Below, one piece after another: positions 8,385 through 18,199 of a stretch of 64,000 bases of DNA. Numbering within the stretch: the stretch's first letter is position 1; each line of letters opens with the position of its first letter. The notes under the pieces were generated by a model, which saw only the letters and a program-made list of their open reading frames with translations, did no database searches and was not told the origin of the DNA. Source of the stretch: Trebonia sp963737285 (GTDB lineage: Bacteria > Actinomycetota > Actinomycetes > Streptosporangiales > Streptosporangiaceae); assembly GCA_963737285.1 (NCBI GenBank), contig CAVTRT010000003.1:4340001-4404000 (forward strand), given 5' to 3'. The translations under genes were made by a program, and so were the position numbers.

Positions 8385-9828
8385 CGGACCCCCCGAGGAC
8401 CACGGCGACGGTCTTCCACAAGATCAGCAGGTCGAGAGCGAAGGACCAGTTCTCGACGTAGCGCAGGTCCAGCCGGACCGACTCTTCCCAAGACAGCTCC
8501 GAGCGGCCGTTAACCTGCCACATCCCGGTCAGGCCCGGCTTCACCACCAGTCTGCGGTGGACGTGGTCGGCGTACTTCGCCGCCTCCGACGGCAGCGCGG
8601 GTCTCGGTCCGACCAGCGACATCTCACCCTTGAGCACGTTGATGAGCTGCGGGAGCTCATCGATGGAGTACTTCCGCAGCTTCACGCCGATCGCCGTGAT
8701 GCGCGGGTCGCGGCGGAGCTTGAACAGCACGCCGTCGTGGTCGTTGACGGGGATCAGCTCCGCGAGCCGTGCCTCCGCATCTACCACCATCGTGCGGAAC
8801 TTGTAGATCTTGAAGGTGTGCCCGTCCTTGCCGACCCGGGTCTGGGTGAACAGGGCCGGGCCCTTGTCGGTCACCTTGATGGCGACCGCGACGATGACAA
8901 GCGCCGGCGACAGCAGGAGCAGCGCCAGGCCGGCCATGAACCGGTCGAATAGGCCCTTGATGATCTGGCGCGCGCCAGACAGCTGGGGGTGGTCGACATG
9001 CAGCAGGGTCAGTCCCGCGGTCGGGCGGACCGTGGTACGCGGTCCTGCCACGTCGAGCAGGGCAGGTGCGACGCATAGGTCTGTGCCGGTCTTCTCCAGT
9101 TCCCACGCGAGCTGCCGCAGCGTGGCCCCATCGATTTCCGGGCAGGACAGGACCGCGACCGCATCGGCGCCGCTGCGGCGAACCGCCTCAGCGACATCCT
9201 GTACGGCGACCCCGCCAAAGACCGGGACGCCGGCCACCTTGTCGACGTTGCTGGACTGCCCGGCGACACAGGTCGCCACCACGCTCAAGCCGTGGTAGCT
9301 ATCCCGCCGCAGTTCGTTGACCAGGTCCGCCACCGCGGCCTCGTAGCCGACGGCGACGACGCCGGACATGCACTGCCCCATCATGCGCTTGCGGTGCAGG
9401 CGCTTGCGCTGGGCATATCGGACAACCAGCGAGATGAGGGTGACACCCGGCATCGTGACGAGCAGGTAGAACCTAGAAAGCTCGGTGTTAATAGCGTAGG
9501 AGAACAGAGCCAGCGCGGCGGTGAGGGTCACGCCCGCGTTGAGGATCTTACGGAACTCGTCCGATCCGGTACCGATAAAGCGTGCGTCGTATGCGCCCGA
9601 CAGTCGCAGGGCAGCTACCCACAGTACCGGCAATGCGAGGCTGAGGATAGCATATTCGCGCGTGATATGGCCAGCGAAACGGAACCCGAGGGCTGTCGTG
9701 GAGGTGATGAACCCGATTGCGATATCGGCGAACATCGCCTGGCGGAGGTACCCCTTCGTCCACGCCGATAGCCGCGCCGAGGCCCACGCACCTCGACTCT
9801 TACTCACTGTAACAGTAATATTACTCAC
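8374..9828 (-). CDS. polyprenyl-phosphate sugar-1-phosphate transferase (WcaJ/WbaP-like)
   Basis: About 484 residues from the GTG start VSNITVT; an ATG at 9900 would add 24 atypical residues. Transfer of a sugar-1-phosphate from a UDP-sugar to undecaprenyl phosphate begins repeat-unit assembly at the membrane. The N-terminal half has four hydrophobic segments and a CoA-binding-like Rossmann region (VAVGYEAAVADLVNE). A further membrane helix (LLLLSPALVIVAVAIKV) precedes the bacterial sugar-transferase domain, with FKIYKFRTMV, the D-E-LPQL-N-V-L-K-G-EMS-LVGPRP motif, and KPGLTGMWQVNGR. Length and order match the family (about 470-500). It is probably the committing enzyme of this polysaccharide cluster. 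Confidence 0.9.
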   Translation of the reverse strand: MSNITVTVSKSRGAWASARLSAWTKGYLRQAMFADIAIGFITSTTALGFRFAGHITREYAILSLALPVLWVAALRLSGAYDARFIGTGSDEFRKILNAGVTLTAALALFSYAINTELSRFYLLVTMPGVTLISLVVRYAQRKRLHRKRMMGQCMSGVVAVGYEAAVADLVNELRRDSYHGLSVVATCVAGQSSNVDKVAGVPVFGGVAVQDVAEAVRRSGADAVAVLSCPEIDGATLRQLAWELEKTGTDLCVAPALLDVAGPRTTVRPTAGLTLLHVDHPQLSGARQIIKGLFDRFMAGLALLLLSPALVIVAVAIKVTDKGPALFTQTRVGKDGHTFKIYKFRTMVVDAEARLAELIPVNDHDGVLFKLRRDPRITAIGVKLRKYSIDELPQLINVLKGEMSLVGPRPALPSEAAKYADHVHRRLVVKPGLTGMWQVNGRSELSWEESVRLDLRYVENWSFALDLLILWKTVAVVLGGSGAY

Positions 9829-10021
9829 AGTAGACCGCCCGCCCCTAATTGGCCCGGCCGCCCCGGCAGGCCAACAGTCCCGTCCTAAGTAAAGCAGCAT
9901 TTCCCGTTAAGAAAGACGCTCATCCCCACTGGGTGGTTCACACGCCCAGCGCGCCTCTTATCCACTCAGATGGTACTCATCCGATTCTGACGGGCGCCTA
10001 TAACCAGATAACGATGGCGTC

Positions 10022-11056
10022 TCAGGACCGCCGTCGCTCCCAGTCGCGCACGCTGGCCGCCAGCTCGCGGGCAACGCGCCGCAGCTCAAGCTCGGGGTCC
10101 ATGCCACGTCGCGTTGTCTCGGCGACCAGGCGGAGCAGTTCCTTGCCGACGCCGCGATCGCGGTCATCGGCGTCTCGATCCTGGGACCCGGCCGTGGCCA
10201 CCGGGTAGCCGATCCGGGCCGCTCGCCGCAGCACCTGCGCCGCGAGCGACAGCGCCGGCTGGCCGAATACCACGCCGTCGAGCACCGAGGGGGATTGCTC
10301 CTCCGGTTGCGGCACCGCGGCCGAGGCCGCCAGCTTCGCGGCCCGCTCGGCCTTCTTGATCTCGTCCCAGTTGCGGATCACGTCGTCAGCAGAGTCCACC
10401 GACACGTCCGCGAAGACGTGGGGGTGACGGCGGACGAGCTTGGCGACCAGCGTGTCGGCGACGTCGTCGATCGTGTAGCCGTCCTCGCCCTCGGGTCGGT
10501 CGGCGGCGATCCGAGCGTGGAACACCACCTGGAGCAGGACGTCCCCTAGTTCCTCCCGCAGTGCCTGGTGGTCACCGCTTTCCAGGGCGTCAAGCGCCTC
10601 GTAGGGCTCTTCCAGTAGGTGCGGCGCGAGCGACTCGTGGGTCTGCCGGCGATCCCACGGGCATGCCAGCCGCAGGGTGTCCATAGTGGTGACCACGTCG
10701 AGCAGGTGTGCCCCTGGCAGGTCGCGCGACCCGTGCAGCACCCGGACCTCAGCCTCGGACAGGCCGGCCCCGGCCAGCGCCGCGAGCAGTTCCGCCGAGG
10801 GTCCCTCCTCCCCCGCGGGCGCCAGCCAGATGACCGATCCCGCCGGCGAGGCGGCGCGGGCGGCATCCGCCAGCGTCCCCGAGGCATCCGCCACGACCTC
10901 CGCAGCGATCCCGGCCTCGGTCAGCGCGGGCACCAGCGGGTGCTCCGCCGACCCGACCAGGACGCGGGACGCGTCGCGCAGCGCGGTCCAGGCCTGCCAG
11001 CTCAGCAGCCCCGGTGCCACCCGGGCACTGGTCGCCAGGATCGTCAGCACGCCCAC
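10022..11056 (-). CDS. mazG: nucleoside triphosphate pyrophosphohydrolase MazG
   Basis: About 344 residues from a GTG preceded by GGGGA about 10 nt upstream; the longer open frame runs antisense-like through a C-rich spacer and has no support. MazG hydrolyses (d)NTPs to monophosphates and clears damaged nucleotides. The N-terminal domain is the actinobacterial extension. The MazG core follows: CPWDRRQTHESLAPHLLEE, the EELGD metal-binding motif, FHARIAAD, and RRHPHVFAD near 270. It lies between the polysaccharide cluster and a SurA_N lipoprotein gene. The spacer to the upstream gene holds G/C palindromes. Confidence 0.9.
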   Translation of the reverse strand: MGVLTILATSARVAPGLLSWQAWTALRDASRVLVGSAEHPLVPALTEAGIAAEVVADASGTLADAARAASPAGSVIWLAPAGEEGPSAELLAALAGAGLSEAEVRVLHGSRDLPGAHLLDVVTTMDTLRLACPWDRRQTHESLAPHLLEEPYEALDALESGDHQALREELGDVLLQVVFHARIAADRPEGEDGYTIDDVADTLVAKLVRRHPHVFADVSVDSADDVIRNWDEIKKAERAAKLAASAAVPQPEEQSPSVLDGVVFGQPALSLAAQVLRRAARIGYPVATAGSQDRDADDRDRGVGKELLRLVAETTRRGMDPELELRRVARELAASVRDWERRRS

Positions 11057-11135
11057 AATGGCGTCGTCCCCAGCCCGGTAGGCAGGAAGGCCCTGGGGCC
11101 GGCGGTTTGTGCCGGTTCCCCCGGGCGGGGGGGTG

Positions 11136-11187
11136 TCAGGGGGGCAGCCCCCCTGAGCCGGGGGGTCGACAGGGGGGTCGTCCCCCC
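11136..11187. repeat. pair of G-run/C-run palindromes upstream of mazG
   Basis: Two compact inverted repeats lie in the spacer between the lipoprotein stop and mazG: a 10-bp-arm palindrome at 11136-11156 (TCAGGGGGGC/GCCCCCCTGA) and GGGGGG-TCGT-CCCCCC at 11172-11187, among further runs of five or more G. They could terminate lipoprotein transcription or form G-quadruplexes. Confidence 0.55.
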
Positions 11188-11195
11188 GGGGATAA

Positions 11196-11927
11196 TCAGC
11201 ACGAGGGGAAGGACGGCGATGCCGTGGCCGCCTTGGCGCCCTCAGGCAGGGACAATAGGTTGGTCGTGGCCGAGACACCGTAAAGGCTGCTGCTGGCGTC
11301 GTAGCTCAGCTGCCCGTACTGCGGGTTGATCTGAATGTTCATCGAGTTGGCGGCCTGGCAGTCTGCCTTGGTCAGCTGGTTTACCGCATTGGTCACGGCC
11401 GTCTGCGAGGTGGGGAGCTTGCCGCCGTTGTGCTTCTCGATGAAGGCGTACTCCTGGGCCTCCCACTGGCCGAGCGCGTTGACCAGGTTCGGCGGCAGGC
11501 CGTTGTCGGCGAGCGTCGCGGTGAGGTTCGTGTAGCTCGTGCCGTTCTCCTGCGCGCCCTCTTCCAGCTGCGTGTTGACCTCCGCGAGCGCCGTATCGAT
11601 GTCCGTCTGGGTCACGGTGAGAGCGCTCTGCCGGGCCACCTTGTCCCGGATCGCGAACCTGACCAGCCAGGTAAGCACTGCCTGTGGCTGCTGGTCAGCG
11701 GGGACCTGGTTCCCGCCATCCTTCGCGACGGCCTGCTGGAGGTTGGAGACGTCAGTGTCTAGCGTGGCGGACGTGATCCGCTGGTTGCCCACGGTCGCCG
11801 CAGCCCCCATCTTGACCGGAGAGCAGGCCGCTAGCAGCACGCACACTCCCGCCGCGGCCACACCAGCGGCCAGAAGCGACTTCTTGCCAGGCACAGGCGT
11901 TTCCCTTCGCGAGCCGACTTTCACCAA
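11196..11927 (-). CDS. SurA N-terminal domain lipoprotein
   Basis: 243 residues. A lysine-containing N-terminus, hydrophobic stretch and lipobox (LLAAC, Cys about 35) mark a lipoprotein anchored outside the membrane. The remainder is helical and resembles the SurA/PrsA N-terminal chaperone domain (VGNQRITSATLDTDVSNLQQ...; LTWLVRFAIRDKVARQSAL). No parvulin PPIase domain follows, so it is a chaperone-type protein rather than an isomerase. It is encoded just downstream of mfd and upstream of mazG on the same strand, an order common in actinomycetes. A GTG 11 codons in is an alternative start. Confidence 0.75.
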   Translation of the reverse strand: MVKVGSRRETPVPGKKSLLAAGVAAAGVCVLLAACSPVKMGAAATVGNQRITSATLDTDVSNLQQAVAKDGGNQVPADQQPQAVLTWLVRFAIRDKVARQSALTVTQTDIDTALAEVNTQLEEGAQENGTSYTNLTATLADNGLPPNLVNALGQWEAQEYAFIEKHNGGKLPTSQTAVTNAVNQLTKADCQAANSMNIQINPQYGQLSYDASSSLYGVSATTNLLSLPEGAKAATASPSFPSC

Positions 11928-11960
11928 GTCACCAAGCCAACCGAACTAGAGCTAACCAGA

Positions 11961-14666
11961 CTACGTGTTGGACAGTACCGAACTCACAACCTCAGCGCAC
12001 CACGCGAGCAGCTCAGTGTCGCGCAGTGGCTCACCGCCGAAGCCCGCACCGGAAGCGCGACCCGGGCCAGCGGCACCGGAGCCAACGGCGCCGGTCTTCG
12101 GAACCGGCACCAACATGGTACGCACGGTCGGCTTGAGTACTGTCTTGGGGTATAGCCGCTGAAGCCGTACCACTCGGGAGTCGGGCAGCTCAACCGGCGC
12201 GAACCGCACATAATTGCCTTGCAGCGTGATGTCGGTGAGCCCGGCAGCCCGCGCCGCGAACCGCAGCCCCGCGACCTGGAGCAGCGTCTCCACCGGCGAA
12301 GGCAGCGGCCCGTACCGGTCGACCAGCTCTTCCCGGACCGCGCTGACATCGGCGCGGGAGTCGATCGCCGCGATCGACGTGTACGCCTCAAGCCGCAGCT
12401 TCTCGCCGGGCACGTAGTCGTGCGGGATGTGCGCGTTGACCGGTAGTTCCACCCGCACCTCGGCGCGCTCGGCCGGCCCGTCGCCCTTGAGCTCGCGGAC
12501 GGCCTCGCCGATCATCCGGATGTACAGGTCGAAGCCGACCCCGGCGATGTGCCCGGACTGCTCGCCGCCAAGCAGGTTGCCAGCCCCGCGGATTTCCAGG
12601 TCCTTCAGCGCGACATACATGCCGGCCCCGATCTCGGTATGCTGCGCCACCGTGGCCAGCCGCTCATGCGCGGTCTCGGTCAGCGATTTCTCCGGCGGGT
12701 ACAGGAAGTACGCGTAGGCGCGCTCCCGGCCGCGGCCGACCCGGCCGCGCAGCTGATGCAGCTGGGACAGGCCAGCGGCGTCAGCCCGGTCGACGATCAG
12801 CGTGTTGGCGTTCGGGATGTCCAGGCCTGACTCGACGATCGTCGTCGCCACCAGCACGTCAAACGAGCGCTCCCAGAAGTCGATCATGATGCGCTCGAGC
12901 TCGTGCTCGTTCATCTGGCCGTGCGCGACCGCGATGCGCGCCTCGGGCACGAGCTCCGCCAAGGTAGCCGCCACCTTGCGAATCGACTGCACCCGGTTGT
13001 GCACGAAGAACACCTGGCCGTCACGCAGAAGCTCCCGGCGGATCGCCGCCGCCACCTGCTTGTCGTCATACGGCCCGACGAACGTCAGCACCGGGTGCCG
13101 TTCCTCGGGCGGGGTCAAGATCGTGGACATCTCGCGGATCCCGGCGACGCCCATCTCCAGTGTCCGGGGGATCGGGGTCGCGGACATGGCGAGCACGTCG
13201 ACCTCGGTGCGCAGCCGCTTGAGGTACTCCTTGTGCTCGACGCCGAACCGCTGCTCCTCGTCGATGATGACCAGGCCGAGCTTTGAGAACCGGGTCTCCG
13301 CCGAAAGCAGTCGGTGCGTCCCGATCACCAGGTCAACGCTGCCCTCAAATAGCCCGCGCTGGGTCTCCGCGACCTCCTTGTCGGTCTGGAATCGCGACAT
13401 GGGCCGGACGACGACGGGGAATGGGGCGTATCGTTCGGAAAAAGTATTGAAGTGCTGTTGCGCCAAGATCGTGGTGGGCACGAGGACGGCCACCTGCTTG
13501 CCGTCCTGCACTGCCTTGAACGCCGCGCGGACTGCGATCTCCGTCTTGCCGTAGCCGACGTCGCCGCAGATCAGCCGGTCCATCGGAACCGGCTTCTCCA
13601 TGTCGCCCTTCACCTCGTCGATGGCCGCGAGCTGGTCGGGGGTCTCCACGTACGGGAAGGCGTCCTCCAGCTCCCGCTGCCACGGCGTGTCCGGCCCGAA
13701 CGCGTACCCTGGCGAGGCCATCCGGGCGGAGTACAGCCGGATCAGCTCAGCGGCGATCTCGCGCACCGCCTTGCGGGCCCGGCTTTTGGTCTTGGCCCAG
13801 TCGGCGCCGCCGAGGCGGTGCAGCGCCGGAGCCTCGCCGCCGGTGTACCTGGTGACCTCCTCCAACTGGTCGGTCGGCACGTACAGCCGGTCCGCCGGGT
13901 GGCCACGCTTGGCCGGGGCGTACTCGAGCACCAGGTACTCGCGGGTGGCCCCCGCCGCCGTCCGGCTGGTCATCTCCACGAACCGGCCGACCCCATGCTG
14001 CTCGTGCACCACGTAGTCGCCCGGCTTGAGCTGCAGCGGGTCCACCCCGCGCCGCCGCCGGGACGGCATCCGCCGGTCGTCCTTGCTTGCCTGACGGCCA
14101 GTGCCGCGCGCCACCACGTCACCCTCGGTGATCAGCGCCAGCCGCACCGATGGCCAGCTGAACCCCTGCCGCAGCTGCCCGGTCGCCACGTACGGTACGC
14201 CAGGCTCGGGGTTAGCCAGGACGTCACCGAGCCGGGCGCCAAGGCCCTCGCCGCGCAGCATCTCCGCCAGCCGCTGAGCCGGCCCGTGACCCTCGGTCAC
14301 CAGCACGACCCGCCACCCGTCCGCGAGCCAGGAACGCACGTCCGCGACCATCTGGACCGTATCGCCGCGGTAGGCAGGCGCCGCGCTCGCATTGATTCCG
14401 AACGGGCCCATCCCCCTGTCCTCGCCGACCTCGTCAGCGCCCTCGTCCGTTCCGAAGGGGGCCAGTGTCCACCACGGGATGCCGAGCTCGGTCGCTACCT
14501 CGCGAATGCGTGCCAGCGGCTGGAACGCCGCGCCGCCTAGGTCGACGGGGGCCTCGCCGCCGGTCGCGGCCGACGCCCAGGACGCCTCGAGGAACTCCTG
14601 GCTGGTCGCGACGAGCTCCTCGGCGCGGGTCCGGATCCGTTCCGGGTCGCATGCCAGCACGAGCCG
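11961..14666 (-). pseudogene. mfd: mfd, 3' portion after a frameshift (transcription-repair coupling factor)
   Basis: This frame encodes most of Mfd, from VLACDPERIRTRAEEL to the C-terminus. Mfd removes RNA polymerase stalled at DNA lesions and recruits UvrA. Visible are the RNAP-interacting domain (KPGDYVVHEQHGVGRF), the DEAD-like helicase motor with Walker A (GDVGYGKTE), DEEQ (IIDEEQRFGV), TATPIPRT, and the translocase motifs (VESGLDIPNANTLI; QLRGRVGRGRERAYAYF). All motifs are intact. The reading frame joins the 5' part only if one base is added within 14661-14671 (CTCGGCGGCTC on the coding strand). With that repair the protein would be about 1203 residues, normal for the family. Confidence 0.85.
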
Positions 14667-15571
14667 CCGAGCGGCAGGTGGTCGATGAGCAGTTCCATCC
14701 GGTCGGCGAGCACTGAGGTGAAGGCCTCCATGCCCTCGACGGTGATCCCGTCGCCCACCTTGCTCAGGATCTCGGAGATGGACGGATGCTGGTCCGCCAG
14801 TTCCTTCGCGCGGGACCGGACCGATGGCGTCAGCAGCAATTCCCGGCACGGCGGGGCCCACAACCCCTGTTCCGCGACGCCGGTGCTGCGCTGGTCGGCC
14901 ACTTTGAAGACGCGGATTTCCTCGACCGTGTCGCCGAAGAACTCGATGCGAAGCGGGTGCTCCTCGGTCGGCGGGAACACGTCAAGCAGCCCGCCACGGA
15001 CGGCGAGCTCACCTCGCCTGGACACCATCTCGACCCTGGCGTAGCCGATGTCGACCAGCCGGGCGATGACGTCCTCGGGGTCGGCCTCATCCGCGGCCTG
15101 CAGCCGCACCGGCTCCAGGTCACCGAGGCCCGCCACGATCGGCTGCAGCATTGCCCGCACCGGGGCGACCACCACGCGCAGTGGTCCCGCGACCTCCTGC
15201 GCCGCGCCGGTGCCGCCGGTGGGGTGCGCTAGCCGGCGCAGCACCGCGATCCGCTGCCCGACCGTGTCTGACCGTGGCGACAGCCGCTCGTGCGGCAGCG
15301 TCTCCCAGCCGGGGAAGTACCCCACGTGGCGCGGCGGCAGGAACGAGCCGAGCCCGGCCACTAGTTCCTCGGCCTCCCGCGCGGTGGCGGTGACGGCGAG
15401 CACGAATCGGCCGTCTTGGCCGCCGCCGTCGGCTAGGACAGCGGCCAGCACGGGCCGCAGAGCCTGCGGGGCGACGATGTCCCGCTCCCCCTGGGGTGCC
15501 TCCCCAGCGGGGAGCAGGCCGCGGATAGCGGAATCGTCGGCGACGGTACTGAGGAGTCCGGCGAGGCTCAT
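14667..15571 (-). pseudogene. mfd: mfd, 5' portion before a frameshift (UvrB-like domains)
   Basis: From the ATG of MSLAGLLSTV to LLIDHLPLGG, where the frame is lost. It carries the UvrB-homology module that binds UvrA: HVGYFPGWETLPHERLSPR and the VRGGLLDVFPP-EEHPLRIEFFGD segment. After LPLGG the frame continues as unrelated serine/arginine-rich residues to 14537. The upstream candidate ATG at 15625 would add 18 weak residues. Because both parts keep all family motifs and abut exactly, a single-base deletion or a sequencing/assembly error is more likely than two separate genes. Confidence 0.85.
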
Positions 15572-15809
15572 GCTGTCCCTAGGGAAGAAGAACGACCGGG
15601 GCCCGGCCAGCAGAAGGCAGCACAAAGCCCCGCGTGCGCGGCAGGAGGTCCCCCCACCCGCGCGACGTTAACTACTCCAGCTTACGTCCCCGCCCCAGAC
15701 CCCCGCCCACCCGGACACGGACTGGCACTGGTCGCCGTGGTGGAACGCAAGCACACCGACTTCGCCATCCCCTTCCGTTTGCGTAGTCATTCAACTACGA
15801 TCCGTAAGC

Positions 15810-16661
15810 ATGTCGACTGTCGAGGGCGGTGTCTCCAAGAGTGGAGCACACCGGAGCGGGGATAGGCGGAGCGGGGATAGGCGGAGCGAGGCTGCCAAGC
15901 AGAGGGCACCGGGGCAACAGCCGGACGCGCGGCGGTTCTTCGCCGAGCCGCTGCGTGACTACGTGCTTGCCGAGCCGGGGCGGCCGGTGTGCCTGCTGCA
16001 GGCAGGCTGCCTGGCACCGCTGCGCGAGCTTGGCATCGGGGAACTGGCGGAGGCCGGACATGAGGTCGCGGTGTCCGTCGTCGATGCCGACGACCCGCTC
16101 GCGCGAGTGGTACTCGACCAGGTCAAGGATGCCTATGACGACGTGATCGTCGGGGACCTGCGGACGGTGCCGCTGCCGCCCCGAGGCTACGACATCGTGT
16201 ACTGCGGGCACCTGCTTGAACGGCTGCCGCACACCGAGCTGGTGCTAGACCGGCTGGTCAGCGCGCTACGCCCGGGCGGATTGCTGCTCTTGCGGTTCGC
16301 CGACAGGGACAGCGCGTGGGCCGCCTTGGACCGCTGGCTGCCGGGAGTCATGCGGGAAGCCATCTGGCGGCGGCTGCACCCGGGGGTACCCGGGCCATTC
16401 CCGGCCGTCTACGAGTCGGCGGTCACCGAGCGCGGCATCGCCTCCTACACGCTGATGCGCGGCCTTGTCATCGCCCAGCGATCCGCGGAGCGCACGCTGC
16501 CGCGCAGCCCCCGACGGCTATCATCGTCGGTGCGCGTTACCTGCGCGGCCATCGCCCGGCTTTCCCGCGGCCGGTACGACAACAGTCACGATGAGCTGCT
16601 CTACGTGATCCGCAAGCCGGAAGATCGTTTCGCCCGCGTCGTCGGAGGCTTACCAAGGTAG
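15810..16661 (+). CDS. class I SAM-dependent methyltransferase domain protein
   Basis: 283 residues. A charged N-terminus carries a 15-bp tandem repeat (SGDRR twice). The core is a weak Rossmann methyltransferase: VCLLQAGCLAPLRELG near residue 60, an acidic strand end (VSVVDADDP), YDIVYCGHLLERLP near 130 (motif post-I type) and LRPGGLLLLRF. The usual GxGxG is replaced by QAGCLAP, so SAM binding is uncertain. The gene is divergent from mfd and 30 bp upstream of the APS-kinase gene, likely in one transcript. Substrate unknown. Confidence 0.6.
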   Translation: MSTVEGGVSKSGAHRSGDRRSGDRRSEAAKQRAPGQQPDARRFFAEPLRDYVLAEPGRPVCLLQAGCLAPLRELGIGELAEAGHEVAVSVVDADDPLARVVLDQVKDAYDDVIVGDLRTVPLPPRGYDIVYCGHLLERLPHTELVLDRLVSALRPGGLLLLRFADRDSAWAALDRWLPGVMREAIWRRLHPGVPGPFPAVYESAVTERGIASYTLMRGLVIAQRSAERTLPRSPRRLSSSVRVTCAAIARLSRGRYDNSHDELLYVIRKPEDRFARVVGGLPR

Positions 16662-16691
16662 CCAGCGGGCACCCGACCCGAGGGGGGCCAC

Positions 16692-18197
16692 ATGACGGAG
16701 GGCGAGCTTCCAGCGCAGATGGCGCACTGGCCCACCTGGACGCCGGATGAGGCCCAGCTTGGAGAGCTTGAGCTGCTCCTCGCGAGTGCGTTCGCGCCCC
16801 AGGCGGGGTACCTGCCTCCCGCCGACGACGACACCGGCTACGGTGGCCCGTGGCCACTGCCGGTCACCTTGTCCGTCCCGGCCGACGTGGTGCCTGGCGA
16901 TGCCGATCACCTCGTCCTCACCGACCCCGAAGGCTCTCCCCTCGCTGCCATGGAGATCACCGGGCGGGTCGTGGCCGACCCCAGCCCTGGCAACAGCGGC
17001 CGCACGGGCTACCGGCTGTCCGGACCAGTGACGTCCCTGCGGGCACCGGAGCACGGGCCGTTCCGCGGCATGCGACGGCTGCCCGCCGACGTCCGCCTGG
17101 AACTCGGGGACGTCCCGGTGATCGCGCTGGCCACCAGGGGCCCGCTGACCCAGCGGCACATCGGCCAGCTGCGGCATCTGAAGCCAGCGGGCGGGAAGAT
17201 CTTGCTGCTCCCCCTGGTCGCCGGCCCCACGCGGGTGGTCGGGCGCCCCGAGGCGCTGGTCCGGGTGGTCCGCGCCGCGGCCAGGCAGCTGGCAGCGGGG
17301 ACGATCGTGGTTCCGGTGCCGCTCGCGGCCAGGGCCACGCCCGAGGAGGACCTGCTCGCAGCGGCGATCGTGGCCCGGTCATACGGGGCGACTCACTTGT
17401 TGCCCGCCGATCCGCTGGGCAAGGCCGGCGGTTCGGGCCGCGGCATCTCGGGGGTGCGGATTCTCACCGAGGGCGAGTGGGCCTACGACCCGCTCGCCGG
17501 AGTGTGGCGGCCGCTGTCCCTCATCGAGCCGGGCGCGGAACGCGGCGAGCTGACCGACGGAGAGCTTGGCCGGCTGCTTGACGCCGGGGAGCCGGTGCCG
17601 GACTGGCTAGTGTCGGCGCAGGTGGCGGCGGAACTACGGCGGGCCAGGCCGCCGCGGTCAAAGCGGGGCCTGGTGGTGTTCTTGACCGGGCTATCAGGGT
17701 CAGGCAAGTCCACGCTCGCCCGCGACCTGCGGGACGCACTGCTCGAGCGGGGCGACCGGAGCATCTCGCTGCTCGACGGCGACCTGGTGCGACGGCTGCT
17801 GTCGGCAGGGCTGACGTTCTCGCGGGAGGACCGCGACCTTAACATCGCCCGCATCGGGTATGTGGCCAGCGAGGTGGCCCGGGCCGGGGGCATCGCGATC
17901 TGCGCTCCGATCGCGCCCTACGCGTCAGCCCGATCCGGGGTCCGCTCGATGGCAACCGAGGTGGGGGACTTCGTGCTCGTGCACGTGTCCACCCCACTGG
18001 AGGTATGCGAGGCTCGCGACCGCAAGGGGCTGTACGCGAAGGCCCGCGCCGGGCTGATCGGCGGCTTCACCGGAATCTCCGACCCCTACGAGGTGCCGAC
18101 AGACGCGGACCTGCAGGTCGATACCTCCGCGGTCTCACGCCACGAGGCGGTGGACCTGGTGCTCGCGCACCTCATCCGGGGCGGCTGGCTTGAATGA
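16692..18197 (+). CDS. adenylylsulfate kinase with N-terminal ATP-sulfurylase-like domain
   Basis: 501 residues. The C-terminal third is a standard APS kinase, which phosphorylates adenylylsulfate to PAPS: P-loop GLSGSGKST at about 337-345, LDGDLVRRLL, FSREDRDLNIARIGYVA, and the KGLYAKARAG segment. The N-terminal two thirds resembles ATP sulfurylase (PUA-like start, then ATRGPLTQRHIGQL, LLLPLVAGPT), but the catalytic QTRNPxHxxH motif is reduced to ATRGPLTQRHIG with only one histidine. That half is probably non-catalytic or regulatory. It is preceded by GAGGGGGG about 7 nt before the ATG. The neighbour downstream is a convergent DUF4229 gene. Confidence 0.8.
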   Translation: MTEGELPAQMAHWPTWTPDEAQLGELELLLASAFAPQAGYLPPADDDTGYGGPWPLPVTLSVPADVVPGDADHLVLTDPEGSPLAAMEITGRVVADPSPGNSGRTGYRLSGPVTSLRAPEHGPFRGMRRLPADVRLELGDVPVIALATRGPLTQRHIGQLRHLKPAGGKILLLPLVAGPTRVVGRPEALVRVVRAAARQLAAGTIVVPVPLAARATPEEDLLAAAIVARSYGATHLLPADPLGKAGGSGRGISGVRILTEGEWAYDPLAGVWRPLSLIEPGAERGELTDGELGRLLDAGEPVPDWLVSAQVAAELRRARPPRSKRGLVVFLTGLSGSGKSTLARDLRDALLERGDRSISLLDGDLVRRLLSAGLTFSREDRDLNIARIGYVASEVARAGGIAICAPIAPYASARSGVRSMATEVGDFVLVHVSTPLEVCEARDRKGLYAKARAGLIGGFTGISDPYEVPTDADLQVDTSAVSRHEAVDLVLAHLIRGGWLE

Positions 18198-18199
18198 GG

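Noticed and set aside
11136..11187. IS or MITE insertion before mazG
   Set aside because: No terminal repeats with target duplications, and no transposase; only short G/C palindromes were seen.
13452..14540. 362-codon + strand open frame opposite mfd
   Set aside because: Antisense shadow of a conserved gene; composition and lack of motifs fit GC bias.
17100..17180. GCCACTG-type strings that look like a cobalamin riboswitch core
   Set aside because: They lie inside coding regions in no consistent spacing, with no B12 box or related gene nearby.
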